From Massilistercora timonensis (GTDB lineage: Bacteria; Bacillota; Clostridia; Lachnospirales; Lachnospiraceae): a stretch of DNA of 64,000 nucleotides. The notes below the pieces were generated by a model that was not told the origin of the DNA, searched no databases, and was given only the letters and a program-made list of their open reading frames with translations. The position numbers and the translations under genes are program-made. The number at the start of each line of letters is the position of its first letter. Position 1 is the stretch's first letter. The stretch is from contig NZ_LT990039.1 in assembly GCF_900312975.1 (NCBI RefSeq), positions 1,550,001 to 1,614,000 on the forward strand. The letters run 5' to 3'. This document shows, piece by piece, positions 26,752 to 34,857 of this stretch.

Positions 26752-27514
26752 ACAGATTGAAGTAAAAATTTTGAACTGCCAGGCGGTAGCGGAAGCAGAA
26801 AAAAACATGGTCTTTGCGGCAAGGCTTACCCAGCAGGGACATAAGATTGCCTCAATGGACGACCTGATGGAGCTCTACGAAAAATCATTCAGCGTTCAGA
26901 CAGTAGCAGCTATGGGGGCGCTTCCCCATCCTACCATCCAGAAATTTGCGGTGATCACGGTAGCCATTGTCGGCGCCAGCAGGCGTTTTCTGGCGCAGAT
27001 CACCCGCCACCAGAACGAAGTAAAATTTATGAGCGCATCGCTGCAGTACAGCAACTATACGGGACAGGCGGATTTCGCTGTCCCGTATTCTATTATGACG
27101 GCTCCGGCAGTGGTACGGGAACTGTACTTAAAAAGCTGTAATGAAAGCATGAAATGTTATGAAGCCCTGTGCACTGCCGGAAGCGGGCACGATGCGGCCG
27201 GCTATGCCACGCCCCAGGGATTGCGGAATGTACTGCTCATCAGCGCCACCCCTTATCAGTGGAAACATATCATCAGCCAGCGGGTATGCCGGAGAAATAC
27301 AGATGAAACAAGGATCGTGCTGCTAAAGGTCTGGAAAGAACTTTATGAACTAAGCCCTACTTTGTTTGCCCCATCACTGACCGGGCCTTTTTGTCAGATG
27401 GATCGATGTCTGGAAGGGAAAATGACCTGCGGACGAAAACTGCAGGCAAATATGACGCCAGAGGATATTCTGGAAAAAGATTATCCTGCTCTTTGGGAAG
27501 GAGACTGCCGATGA
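26747..27514 (+). CDS. thyX: ThyX-like FAD-dependent thymidylate synthase
   Basis: About 255 residues. The core has the ThyX-type motif region FLAQITRHQNEVKFMSASLQYSNY, then a C-terminal RVCRRNTDETRIVLLKVW segment that matches the second substrate-binding Arg region. ThyX makes dTMP from dUMP with FAD and methylene-folate. The motif is divergent (RHQ instead of RHR, spacing one residue longer), so activity is uncertain. The ribosome site AAGGAGG (26731-26737) points to ATT 26747 as the start (KQIEVKILNC). The TTG at 26771 lacks a ribosome site. Its stop overlaps the dut start (ATGA). Confidence 0.82.
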   Translation: MKQIEVKILNCQAVAEAEKNMVFAARLTQQGHKIASMDDLMELYEKSFSVQTVAAMGALPHPTIQKFAVITVAIVGASRRFLAQITRHQNEVKFMSASLQYSNYTGQADFAVPYSIMTAPAVVRELYLKSCNESMKCYEALCTAGSGHDAAGYATPQGLRNVLLISATPYQWKHIISQRVCRRNTDETRIVLLKVWKELYELSPTLFAPSLTGPFCQMDRCLEGKMTCGRKLQANMTPEDILEKDYPALWEGDCR

Positions 27515-27924
27515 AAATAAAACTGATCGACTTTGGCGTACCGGAGCACCAGCGTCCTTACCGTCCGCATGGCAATGATGCCGGAGCGGATGTTTATCTG
27601 CCCTATGACTGTACCTTACAGCCCGGAGAAATCGCCAAAATTCCTTTGGGTTTTGGACTGGAAATACCGGATGGATATGCGGGATATATCTTTCCCCGTA
27701 CCAGCATGGCGGTAAAAGGTCTGGTCTGTGAACTGCCGCCTGTGGATTCCGGCTACCGTGGAGAGATCCATGCGATCATCAGCAATGTAAGCAATCAGGC
27801 GCAGTCTCTTTTTAAGGGAGCCCGTATCGGGCAGCTTGTGATCACGCCGATCGTCATTGCGGATTTTGTAACCGATCTGGGAACAGAACGAGGAACCGGC
27901 AGCTTTGGCAGTACCGGCGAATAG
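27511..27924 (+). CDS. dut: dUTP diphosphatase
   Basis: A 137-residue trimeric-type dUTPase with all five motifs: NDAGADV (about 22-28), PRTSMAVKGL (about 61-70), PVDSGYRGEI (about 76-85), RIGQLVI and the C-terminal ERGTGSFGSTG. It hydrolyses dUTP to dUMP, the ThyX substrate, and prevents uracil incorporation. ATG 27511 overlaps the thyX stop and lies behind GGGAAGGAG. A longer frame from 27391 overlaps thyX and is rejected. With the two genes before it, it forms a phage-like dTTP-supply set. Confidence 0.95.
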   Translation: MKIKLIDFGVPEHQRPYRPHGNDAGADVYLPYDCTLQPGEIAKIPLGFGLEIPDGYAGYIFPRTSMAVKGLVCELPPVDSGYRGEIHAIISNVSNQAQSLFKGARIGQLVITPIVIADFVTDLGTERGTGSFGSTGE

Positions 27925-28013
27925 AAAAAGGCTGTTTGGAGAACAGTTTTTGAATACTTATCGGTATAGGGAGCGGACATTTCGAGAACATTATAAAATA
28001 TAATAAAGAAAGT

Positions 28014-28043
28014 CACGAAAAAAGCGGCCATTACCGTGACCGC
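28014..28043 (-). terminator. terminator of the XRE regulator gene
   Basis: On the minus strand GCGGTCA and TGGCCGC form a 7-bp stem (one G-T pair) around CGGTAA, followed by six T. It lies directly after the regulator stop at 28044. It may also limit read-through from dut. Confidence 0.7.
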
Positions 28044-28358
28044 TTACTTTCTGCTATTGAGTTCTTTCATAATACCGAGGATATATTGCATGGATTGAGG
28101 ATCAAGCTGTCTTGCCTCTGCAATGAATTCCTTTAAGGTTTCCGGGTAGGTATTTCCTTCATCAAAGAATTCCTGCGGTGTCACACCCAGATATTCGCAG
28201 ATGTAGAAAAAAGACTGCATAGCGGGAAGTGACTTTTTATTCTCAATATTATTGATGTAGTTGTTTGCCTGACCTAACGATAAAGACATATCGCGTGCGG
28301 AAACTCCTTTTTGTGTCCGCAGCTTCGCTAATCGTTCCGGGACAAAATCTTCATACAT
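28044..28358 (-). CDS. XRE-family HTH transcriptional regulator
   Basis: About 104 residues, coded against the surrounding operons. The helix-turn-helix is residues 9-62 (RLAKLRTQKGVSARDMSLSLGQANNYINNIENKKSLPAMQSFFYICEYLGV), typical of Cro/CI-like regulators. The tail (LKEFIAEARQLDPQSMQYILGIMKELN) is helical and probably dimerises. The start at 28358 follows GGGAGGTGA on the minus strand. Upstream in-frame codons lack a ribosome site. It is divergent from the SLOG gene with a 150-bp shared promoter region, so it likely controls that promoter and perhaps ICE accessory genes. Confidence 0.85.
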   Translation of the reverse strand: MYEDFVPERLAKLRTQKGVSARDMSLSLGQANNYINNIENKKSLPAMQSFFYICEYLGVTPQEFFDEGNTYPETLKEFIAEARQLDPQSMQYILGIMKELNSRK

Positions 28359-28435
28359 CGCCTTCACCTCCCATTCTGTAATAGATTGTACCTCACGCCC
28401 CTTTATTATCCGCAAAAGGAAAAAGGGTATTATCG

Positions 28436-28464
28436 TTGACTTGCTAAATTAAATCTATTACTAT
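28436..28464 (+). promoter_or_regulatory. sigma-A promoter of the SLOG gene
   Basis: TTGACT (28436-28441), 17-base spacer, TACTAT (28459-28464), 44 bp before the start at 28508. It lies in the divergent region next to the XRE regulator gene and is the obvious target of that repressor. Confidence 0.7.
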
Positions 28465-28507
28465 ATGAAAAGTGAAGAATTTTACCTATCAGATGGAGGG
28501 ATGACCG

Positions 28508-29017
28508 ATGAAAGGAAAAACTTGCTGTGTTACCGGACACAGGGATTTACCGCAGAATGAGATCAACAAAATAAAAACAGCCTTGGCACATGAGATCGAT
28601 GCTGCTGTTACAGATGGGTTCACCTGTTTTATGAGCGGTTTTGCAGATGGCGTAGACCAGTATTTTGTGGAGCTGGTGCTGGAAAGAAAGCAGACCACCC
28701 CGGCACTGGAGCTGATCGCAGTGATCCCTTACCGCAAGCGTCTGGACAGCCTAAATAAGAAAACAAGAACCCGTGAACTGCTGGAGGCTTGTGCGGATGT
28801 TGTTGTGATACAGGAAAAATATCTCCCAAGCGTCTACTCCCACAGAAATCGTTATATGGTGGAACACTCCGACCGAGTGATCGCTGTATATGACGGACGG
28901 GAAACCGGAGGTACAGCAAAGACGATCCGCTTTACCCATCGGATGAAGAAGGAACTGCGGGAAATCCCAGTTGGAGAAATCGTCCTGCCGGATCACTTGA
29001 AACCAAAAACAAAATAG
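28508..29017 (+). CDS. SLOG/DUF1273-family protein
   Basis: A 169-residue protein with the YpsA/DUF1273 pattern: an N-terminal CCVTGHRDLP, a central FMSGFADGVDQYFVELVLE, then IPYRKRLDSL and a terminal DRVIAVYDGRETGGTAKTIRFT. The Rossmann-like SLOG fold binds nucleotide ligands. The family includes YpsA and proteins of nucleotide-signalling defence systems. Start ATG 28508 behind GATGGAGGGATG. It is expressed from its own promoter and ends at an intrinsic terminator. Role on the ICE unknown; sensing of a nucleotide is an inference from the fold. Confidence 0.87.
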   Translation: MKGKTCCVTGHRDLPQNEINKIKTALAHEIDAAVTDGFTCFMSGFADGVDQYFVELVLERKQTTPALELIAVIPYRKRLDSLNKKTRTRELLEACADVVVIQEKYLPSVYSHRNRYMVEHSDRVIAVYDGRETGGTAKTIRFTHRMKKELREIPVGEIVLPDHLKPKTK

Positions 29018-29030
29018 ATACCTGTTGATG

Positions 29031-29059
29031 CGCTCACTTTGAAGTGGGCGTTTTTCTTT
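29031..29059 (+). terminator. terminator after the SLOG gene
   Basis: CGCTCACTT pairs with AAGTGGGCG (one G-T pair) around a two-base TG loop, and is followed by TTTTTCTTT. A typical intrinsic terminator. Confidence 0.8.
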
Positions 29060-29082
29060 ACCCATTTTTAGGAGGAATGCTT

Positions 29083-29238
29083 ATGTGGAACCTGATCTTA
29101 CATTTCCTTACCTTTGCCGGAGGGATAGTTTCCGGCGTTATGCTGATGTGTCTTATGCAGGTTGGAAAAGAGAACACGGAACATTCCGAACCCAAACACA
29201 ACGCAAATCTGACGGACAAAAAGGAGGACAACGATTGA
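29083..29238 (+). CDS. DUF3789 single-span membrane protein
   Basis: A 51-residue protein: one hydrophobic segment (about residues 3-25, LILHFLTFAGGIVSGVMLMCLMQV) followed by a hydrophilic tail. This matches the short DUF3789 family found in Tn1549-like elements. ATG 29083 lies behind TAGGAGGA. An in-frame ATG at 29077 is too close to that site. The stop overlaps the TTG of the next gene. Function unknown. Confidence 0.8.
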   Translation: MWNLILHFLTFAGGIVSGVMLMCLMQVGKENTEHSEPKHNANLTDKKEDND

Positions 29239-30254
29239 ATCAGAATTTTGTAGAATATGTAAAAAGCCATATCAAGGAATACCTGCCTATGGAATACCAG
29301 AACGCAGTAGTTTCCATCAATGAAGTAACAAAAAGCAACGACCGGCTGCTGACCGGATTGACGATTCTTTCTCCCGGAGAACGATCTGCACCAACAATCT
29401 ATCTGGAAGCGCTCGCCGAGCAGGTGGAACAAGGGCTGTCCTTAGATGCGGCGATGAAACAGATCGCACAGATTCAGGTGGAAAATCACAACCGGGTTCC
29501 GCTGGACATCTCTGTTCTGGAAAACTATGAGGCCATCCGTCCTATGCTGGCGGTACAGATGTGCGATCCTGAAACAAATCAGGAATATCTGAAAGGAAAA
29601 CCTTATACTTCCTGCGGGGATCTGGCAGCTTATTACAGGATTCAGGTTGCAGCAAATGAGGAAGGGACTGCTTCTGTTGCCATTACTGAAAGCATGATTC
29701 AGATGTGGGGTATCACAAAAGAACAGCTTCATAAAGATGCGGTGCAGGCAGCAAACGCAAGGAGTCCTGTCTGCCTTTATGACATGGAAGAAGTCATGGC
29801 AGAAAGTATCTTCTCTGTAAAACCTGAAAACCTCTTTAACCGTGAAGAACCATTGGATATAGGAATGATACCCATTTATATCTTGACAAATCAGGAAAAA
29901 TTAAACGGTGCATCTGTATCGGTGCAGGACGGCGTTCTGGAAAAAGTCGCTGAATTACTCGGTACCAATTTTTATGTCCTTCCGTCATCAATCCATGAGC
30001 TGCTGATTTTGCCGGATAATGGTTCCATGCAGCTTTCCGAATTGGAAGCTATGGTACGAGAGGTCAATGCTACCCAGGTAGCCCCGGAGGACCGCCTTTC
30101 GGATAAGGTCCAGTATTATGACCGTGAGGCAAAGCTGCTGCAGCGTGGACAGGAAAAAAGCGTTTTAGGACGGCTCTCGGATAAAAAAGCACAGATTCAG
30201 CAGGCAGATCACACAGCACCAAAGCAGCCCCACCGCAGTGAAGTAAGTCTGTAA
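29235..30254 (+). CDS. DUF5688-family ICE protein
   Basis: A 339-residue soluble protein starting at TTG 29235 behind AAAGGAGG. It follows the DUF5688 pattern: an N-terminal helical region, ERSAPTIYLEALAEQVEQGLS, a central RPMLAVQMCDPETNQEYLKGKPY, then GMIPIYILTNQEKLNGASV and YVLPSSIHELLILPD near residues 240-275. DUF5688 proteins are frequent in Firmicutes mobile elements and have no proven function. The tail is the low-complexity SVLGRLSDKKAQ type shared with other ICE proteins here. It lies upstream of the topoisomerase gene and is probably co-transcribed. Confidence 0.83.
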   Translation: MNQNFVEYVKSHIKEYLPMEYQNAVVSINEVTKSNDRLLTGLTILSPGERSAPTIYLEALAEQVEQGLSLDAAMKQIAQIQVENHNRVPLDISVLENYEAIRPMLAVQMCDPETNQEYLKGKPYTSCGDLAAYYRIQVAANEEGTASVAITESMIQMWGITKEQLHKDAVQAANARSPVCLYDMEEVMAESIFSVKPENLFNREEPLDIGMIPIYILTNQEKLNGASVSVQDGVLEKVAELLGTNFYVLPSSIHELLILPDNGSMQLSELEAMVREVNATQVAPEDRLSDKVQYYDREAKLLQRGQEKSVLGRLSDKKAQIQQADHTAPKQPHRSEVSL

Positions 30255-30274
30255 GAAATGGAGGTTACAAAAAT

Positions 30275-32383
30275 ATGAAACTTGTGATTGCAGAAAAGCC
30301 CTCTGTTGCTATGTCACTGGCAGCAGTATTAGGCGCAACGGAAAGAAAAGACGGTTATCTCGAGGGTTCCGGCTATCTGGTGAGCTGGTGCGTGGGACAT
30401 CTTTTGGAACTGGCACAGCCGGAGGCTTACAAAGAACAGTACGCCAAATGGCGGTATGAGGATCTTCCGATCCTACCGGAAAACTGGAAATATGAAGTGC
30501 CAAAGGATAAGAAAACGCAGCTTGCCCTTTTGTGCCGATTGATGAAGGACAAACGGGTGGATTCCGTGGTATGCGCTACGGATGCCGGACGAGAAGGAGA
30601 ACTGATCTTCCGTCTGGTCTATGAATATGCCGGATGTAAAAAGCCTATGGAGCGCCTTTGGATTTCCAGTATGGAGGATGCGGCGATCCGTGAGGGCTTT
30701 GACCATCTCCACCCCGGCAGTGATTACGATAAGCTCTATGATGCGGCGGTCTGCCGGGCAGGAGCCGACTGGCTGATCGGGATCAATGCCACCCGGCTTT
30801 TTTCTGTCCTGTATGGTGTCACCCTAAATGTCGGCCGTGTTATGTCACCGACACTGGCACTTTTGGTACAGCGTGAGTCGGATATTGAATCCTTCATCAG
30901 TAAGCCTTTTTATGTGCCGGAAATCACCTGCGGAGGTTTTACTGCTTCCGGCGAAAAAATGACGGAACGATCCGAGGCTGAAAAAATCCGTATGGACTGT
31001 GACCACAACTCCGCTTTTGTGCGTTCTGTGGAAAAGCAGGTAAAAACTATACAGCCTCCCCGCCTTTATGACCTTACAACTCTGCAAAGGGAATGTAACC
31101 GTATTTATGGCTATACGGCTCAACAGACCCTTGATTATGTGCAATCTCTCTATGAAAAGAAGCTGGCAACCTATCCGAGAACGGACAGCCAGTATTTGAC
31201 GAAGGACATGCAGGCAACCGCCGCTTCCCTGATCCTGTGGCTGCGTGACAATATGACCTTTGGAAAAGGCTACGCCGGAGAGCCGGACATTGACCGGGTA
31301 ACAGATGACAGCAAAGTGACTGACCACCATGCCATTATCCCAACTGTGGAAATCGCACGGACAGACCTGTCAGAGCTTCCTTCCGGGGAGCGGGATGTGC
31401 TTACCCTGCTTGCCGTCAGACTGCTTTGTGCCACAACGCAGGTACACCGATTTGAAGCGGTCACCGCTATATTGGACTGCCAGGGATATACTTTTACGGC
31501 AAAAGGAAAGACTATTTTACAGTCCGGCTGGAAAGAGGTGGAACGGATTCACCGTATGAGTATCAGGCAGAGTGAAACGGAACACAAAGAAAATGAAGCT
31601 GTCGCTCTCCCTGTGCTGCAGGAAGGACAGACTTTTGAAGCTGTATCAGCAAGTCTCCGTGAAGGGAAAACTTCACCGCCGAAACACTATACGGAGGACA
31701 CACTGCTGTCCGCTATGGAGACTGCCGGTGCGGAAGATATGCCGGAAGATGCCGAGCGTAAAGGATTGGGTACTCCGGCTACCCGTGCGGCAACACTGGA
31801 AAAGCTGGTTTCTGCCGGATTTGTACAGCGAAAGAAAAAGCAGCTCATTCCTACGGAAAAAGGAAAGAACCTGATCGCAGTCCTGCCGGACAATATCAAA
31901 TCTCCCATCTTAACTGCAGAATGGGAATCCATGCTGAAACAAGTGGAACATGGCGAACTGTCGGCAACATCTTTTATGGATCAGATTGCAGATATGAGCC
32001 GGACGCTGGTAAAAGAACATACTACCCCGGAAGAACGTTTTGCGGATCTGTTTCCTTCTTCCAAAGGAACTGCACACGAAGCCGTGGGGGTATGTCCCCG
32101 CTGCGGTGCCCCGGTATTTGAAGGAAAGAAAGGTTTTTTCTGCGGCAACAGGGAATGTTCTTTTGCTCTTTGGAAAGATAACCGTTTCTTTTCCAGCAAG
32201 AAAAAATCTATCACAAAGTCTGTGGCAGCGGCTCTTTTGAAAGAGGGCCGCATTTCTATGTCCGGGCTTTACAGTGAAAAAACAGGAAGGACCTATGATG
32301 CGGAAGTGATCCTGGATGATACCGGCGGTAAATATGTGAATTTCAAGCTGGAATTTCCCGTAAAGAAAGGCAGGCGCAAATGA
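30275..32383 (+). CDS. topB: type IA DNA topoisomerase III
   Basis: A 702-residue topoisomerase. The TOPRIM domain has Glu7 (IAEKPSVA) and DAGREGE from Asp103; the active-site tyrosine is Tyr300 in TYPRTDSQYL. The type IA core runs to about residue 590, followed by a zinc-ribbon (CPRCGAP...CGNRECSFALWK) and a C-terminal topo-C-like segment. ICE-encoded TopB relaxes or decatenates single-stranded DNA during rolling-circle transfer. Start ATG 30275 behind ATGGAGGTT. It overlaps the following gene by 4 bp. Full length and intact. Confidence 0.95.
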   Translation: MKLVIAEKPSVAMSLAAVLGATERKDGYLEGSGYLVSWCVGHLLELAQPEAYKEQYAKWRYEDLPILPENWKYEVPKDKKTQLALLCRLMKDKRVDSVVCATDAGREGELIFRLVYEYAGCKKPMERLWISSMEDAAIREGFDHLHPGSDYDKLYDAAVCRAGADWLIGINATRLFSVLYGVTLNVGRVMSPTLALLVQRESDIESFISKPFYVPEITCGGFTASGEKMTERSEAEKIRMDCDHNSAFVRSVEKQVKTIQPPRLYDLTTLQRECNRIYGYTAQQTLDYVQSLYEKKLATYPRTDSQYLTKDMQATAASLILWLRDNMTFGKGYAGEPDIDRVTDDSKVTDHHAIIPTVEIARTDLSELPSGERDVLTLLAVRLLCATTQVHRFEAVTAILDCQGYTFTAKGKTILQSGWKEVERIHRMSIRQSETEHKENEAVALPVLQEGQTFEAVSASLREGKTSPPKHYTEDTLLSAMETAGAEDMPEDAERKGLGTPATRAATLEKLVSAGFVQRKKKQLIPTEKGKNLIAVLPDNIKSPILTAEWESMLKQVEHGELSATSFMDQIADMSRTLVKEHTTPEERFADLFPSSKGTAHEAVGVCPRCGAPVFEGKKGFFCGNRECSFALWKDNRFFSSKKKSITKSVAAALLKEGRISMSGLYSEKTGRTYDAEVILDDTGGKYVNFKLEFPVKKGRRK

Positions 32384-32763
32384 TTGATCGAAAAACCTTT
32401 GAATATGGAGGTTATCACTTCACGCCCATACGAAAATTTTACAAAAAAGAAGGCGACTTTTTCGCCATATCGAAACGGCTGGCAAGTGACCCCAACTTAG
32501 GGCTGTGTACCTATCAGGAGCGGCAAAAGGTACCCTTTGATTATAGAGGGTTTTATGCTGTTTCAACTGACAAAGAATGTGATATTTTCCGCTGCGAAGA
32601 AAATGGCTTGTTGTATATACCGGGAAAAAACGAACTTTTTATTTACCATGAACCAAAACAGAAAAAGCGGAACTCTATCGCCGATGCCCTTTCACAGTCC
32701 AGGAATGTTACTGATGCAACCGGAATTTCCGGCGGCAGACAAAGCAGTGACCCGGAAAGGTAG
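32380..32763 (+). CDS. small conserved ICE protein of unknown function
   Basis: A 127-residue protein beginning MIDRKTFEYGGYHFTPIRKF, with aromatic-rich N-terminal two thirds (FYAVSTDKECDIFRCEENGLLYIPGKNELFIY) and a low-complexity tail. No membrane segment or catalytic motif. It overlaps topB by 4 bp, so is translationally coupled. Commonly seen after topB in this ICE family. Function unknown. Confidence 0.72.
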   Translation: MIDRKTFEYGGYHFTPIRKFYKKEGDFFAISKRLASDPNLGLCTYQERQKVPFDYRGFYAVSTDKECDIFRCEENGLLYIPGKNELFIYHEPKQKKRNSIADALSQSRNVTDATGISGGRQSSDPER

Positions 32764-32768
32764 GCATT

Positions 32769-33137
32769 ATGGCAGAGAGGGAATTAAAACGCTCGGAGCA
32801 GTCTGCAATCCGAAAGCTGGTTACAGAGCTTTGCGCCAACTATGACTCTCAGGATAAGATCTGCCTTCCCCTGGACAGCCCTTGCTACATGCTGAATAAA
32901 TGGTGGACCGGTGCTTATTGCCGGTACTTTGAAAAAGCGGTGTTGCCGGTGGATGCAGCACTGGAATCAGCCATTACCGGCGAGGACACCTCCATGAGAC
33001 AGAAAATATGCTCTGTGTGTGGAAAATCATATCTTCCTATAACCAGCCAGGCATATTGCTCCGATGCCTGCCGGGTCTATGCAAGACGGAAATCCGAGCG
33101 GAAACGCAAACGCCGGCAGCGGCAAAACCAACCATGA
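32769..33137 (+). CDS. cysteine-rich VLP protein
   Basis: A 122-residue protein. The N-terminal half (ELCANYDSQDKICLPLDSPCYML) contains conserved cysteines and ends in YFEKAVLPVD, the VLP motif that names this family. The second half has a zinc-finger-like CSVCGKSY...YCSDACR and a strongly basic tail (RRKSERKRKRRQRQ), suggesting nucleic acid binding. It follows the previous gene by 5 bp and is common in Tn1549-like elements. Exact role unknown. Confidence 0.85.
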   Translation: MAERELKRSEQSAIRKLVTELCANYDSQDKICLPLDSPCYMLNKWWTGAYCRYFEKAVLPVDAALESAITGEDTSMRQKICSVCGKSYLPITSQAYCSDACRVYARRKSERKRKRRQRQNQP

Positions 33138-33139
33138 TA

Positions 33140-33252
33140 TGTCCGCAACTTAGCCCCAAAAGTCCTTGATTTTCAATGGCTATTCGCATCTGTTTTTAAG
33201 GGAGCTGTATAAGAATACTCCGGTGCTTTGAAATGAGGTTAAGTTGCGGACA
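33140..33252. repeat. 113-bp spacer bounded by 13-bp inverted repeats
   Basis: TGTCCGCAACTTA at 33140-33152 and its exact reverse complement at 33240-33252 bound 87 bases with no gene. It starts two bases after the stop of the cysteine-rich VLP gene, in an otherwise tightly packed operon. No clear target-site duplication is seen. It could be a miniature transposable element, a processed RNA or a regulatory structure. Confidence 0.6.
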
Positions 33253-33290
33253 AAACTTATATTTTAACAAAAACGATAGGAGGCGATTTT

Positions 33291-33923
33291 TTGAATATCA
33301 ACACGATTACTGCAGAGGATCTTCGCCGTATGCCGGATAAGGAAGGACTGATTTTACAGGGCTGCGGCGGAGATCTGACAGAATGGGTGGACGGGATCAA
33401 CGAAATGCTGACAAATGCAGGCATATTGAAAGATGGCAGCCAGTTTGAAAATGTGTTTGCTTTTCAGCACGGAGAACTGACCTGTCTGCTTTACCCTTTT
33501 GATGATGTGAAACTGGATATAGGGAAACTTGCCCTGTGGCGTTTACAGACCCATGAAGTCTATGGCGGCACATGGCTGTCGGACTTTGTGCCGAATTATT
33601 TAGGCGGATTTATAGAAACACCGGAACCATTGGCAGATAAACCGGACTGCCCTCTGATCGGAGCAGATGGGAACATTTTTAATCTGCTTGGTATTGCTTC
33701 CCGTACTTTGCGGGAGCATGGTCTAAAAGAACAGGCAAAAGAAATGTCTGACCGGGTATTTGCTTCCGGCAGTTATGGAGAAGCGCTCTGTATCATTGGC
33801 GAATATGTCAACATCACAGATTCCGAACCGGAGCATAAGAATTCTCTCCGTCAGCAGCTAAAGGCAACAAAACCGGCAGACCCAGTAAAAAAGCAACAAA
33901 CTTCCAAACAGCAGGAACGATAA
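33291..33923 (+). CDS. conserved ICE protein of unknown function
   Basis: A 210-residue soluble protein from TTG 33291 behind ATAGGAGG. The N-terminal 40 residues (AEDLRRMPDKEGLILQGCGGDLTEWVDGINEML) and a second part (WLSDFVPNYLGGF) recur in hypothetical proteins of Clostridia ICEs. The central PDCPLIGADGNIFNLLGIASRTLREHG segment and the GSYGEALCIIGEYV end are also conserved there. No known catalytic motif. The tail is lysine/glutamine rich. It is the first gene after the inverted-repeat spacer. Function unknown. Confidence 0.75.
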   Translation: MNINTITAEDLRRMPDKEGLILQGCGGDLTEWVDGINEMLTNAGILKDGSQFENVFAFQHGELTCLLYPFDDVKLDIGKLALWRLQTHEVYGGTWLSDFVPNYLGGFIETPEPLADKPDCPLIGADGNIFNLLGIASRTLREHGLKEQAKEMSDRVFASGSYGEALCIIGEYVNITDSEPEHKNSLRQQLKATKPADPVKKQQTSKQQER

Positions 33924-33936
33924 GGAGGGATGCGAA

Positions 33937-34857
33937 ATGGAAAGGAAACGGACCTATGGTGTATGGGCAGTACGAAGCAGCACTTCTATTTTCGGACCGG
34001 CACAAAGCTGGTGCAAGGAAAATGGAAAACCGTTGGAGTTTGATAGCAAAGCCGACGCTGAAAACTATGCAAAGGAAGCCAACGAGCATACGACAGCAAA
34101 TGTCCGATACTATGTGAAAGAAAAAGAACCGGAACCCGGCGCTGTTCGGAAAGGAACATCTCAACCGGAACTGGATGCGCGCAGCCATGAAGAAGTAATA
34201 CCAAGAAATGATGCAGCGGAAAAACAAAACGAGATTCCGGGCCGACAGATTCCTTCTCAAACAGATCCGCTGGTAGAAATCCGCTCTGCGGTCCATAGTA
34301 ATTACGCGGGTATGGTCGCTATGCTGGGTGCGGACAACCGTGTGTATTTGGGGCGTGAGGAACGTTGCCATTACCAGGATATGCAGCCATCTTACTATGA
34401 CAATCAGGACGGTTCCCTGTGTTTTGTCTGTGATCAGCCCGATATGTATTATTTTCTTTATGGAGAAGGCTGGGCGCATACCCAGACGGAAATGTTGGAA
34501 CGAGGGCTTACCTTGCGCCAGTATGAAGAATTTGCGAGACTGCAAAATGGGGTCCTTGCACAGTTTACCACCCAAAGAGAAATTCTGTTTGCCGGACAGC
34601 CGTTTCAGGCGCCGGAAAGTTATCTTCGCAATGCGGAACTTTATGAGGAAGGACAAACCGGGAACTACAATATGCTGGATGGCAGGCTGAACAACGAACC
34701 TCCTGTGCGCCCGGATCTGACAGACGGACAGACGGATGAAGAAATCCGGGAGCTGGTGCCGGAAGCAAAGCCGTCTTTGATGGACCGTTTGAAAGCAGAC
34801 AAACCGGAGCATGAAGCAAGGCAGATGATCCCTCCTGTGCCGGAAAGGGAACGCTGA
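33937..34857 (+). CDS. conserved ICE protein of unknown function
   Basis: A 306-residue protein from ATG 33937 behind AAGGAGGGATG. The N-terminal 60 residues form a small domain (TYGVWAVRSSTSIFGPAQSWCKENGKPLEFDSKADAENYA), followed by a charged linker (about 65-120). The second domain (about 125-245; YFLYGEGWAHTQTEMLERGLTLRQYEEFARLQ) precedes a low-complexity tail with the DRLKADKPEHEARQM motif seen in other proteins of this element, including the first gene of the window. No membrane segment. Stop and next start share bases (TGATG). Confidence 0.73.
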   Translation: MERKRTYGVWAVRSSTSIFGPAQSWCKENGKPLEFDSKADAENYAKEANEHTTANVRYYVKEKEPEPGAVRKGTSQPELDARSHEEVIPRNDAAEKQNEIPGRQIPSQTDPLVEIRSAVHSNYAGMVAMLGADNRVYLGREERCHYQDMQPSYYDNQDGSLCFVCDQPDMYYFLYGEGWAHTQTEMLERGLTLRQYEEFARLQNGVLAQFTTQREILFAGQPFQAPESYLRNAELYEEGQTGNYNMLDGRLNNEPPVRPDLTDGQTDEEIRELVPEAKPSLMDRLKADKPEHEARQMIPPVPERER

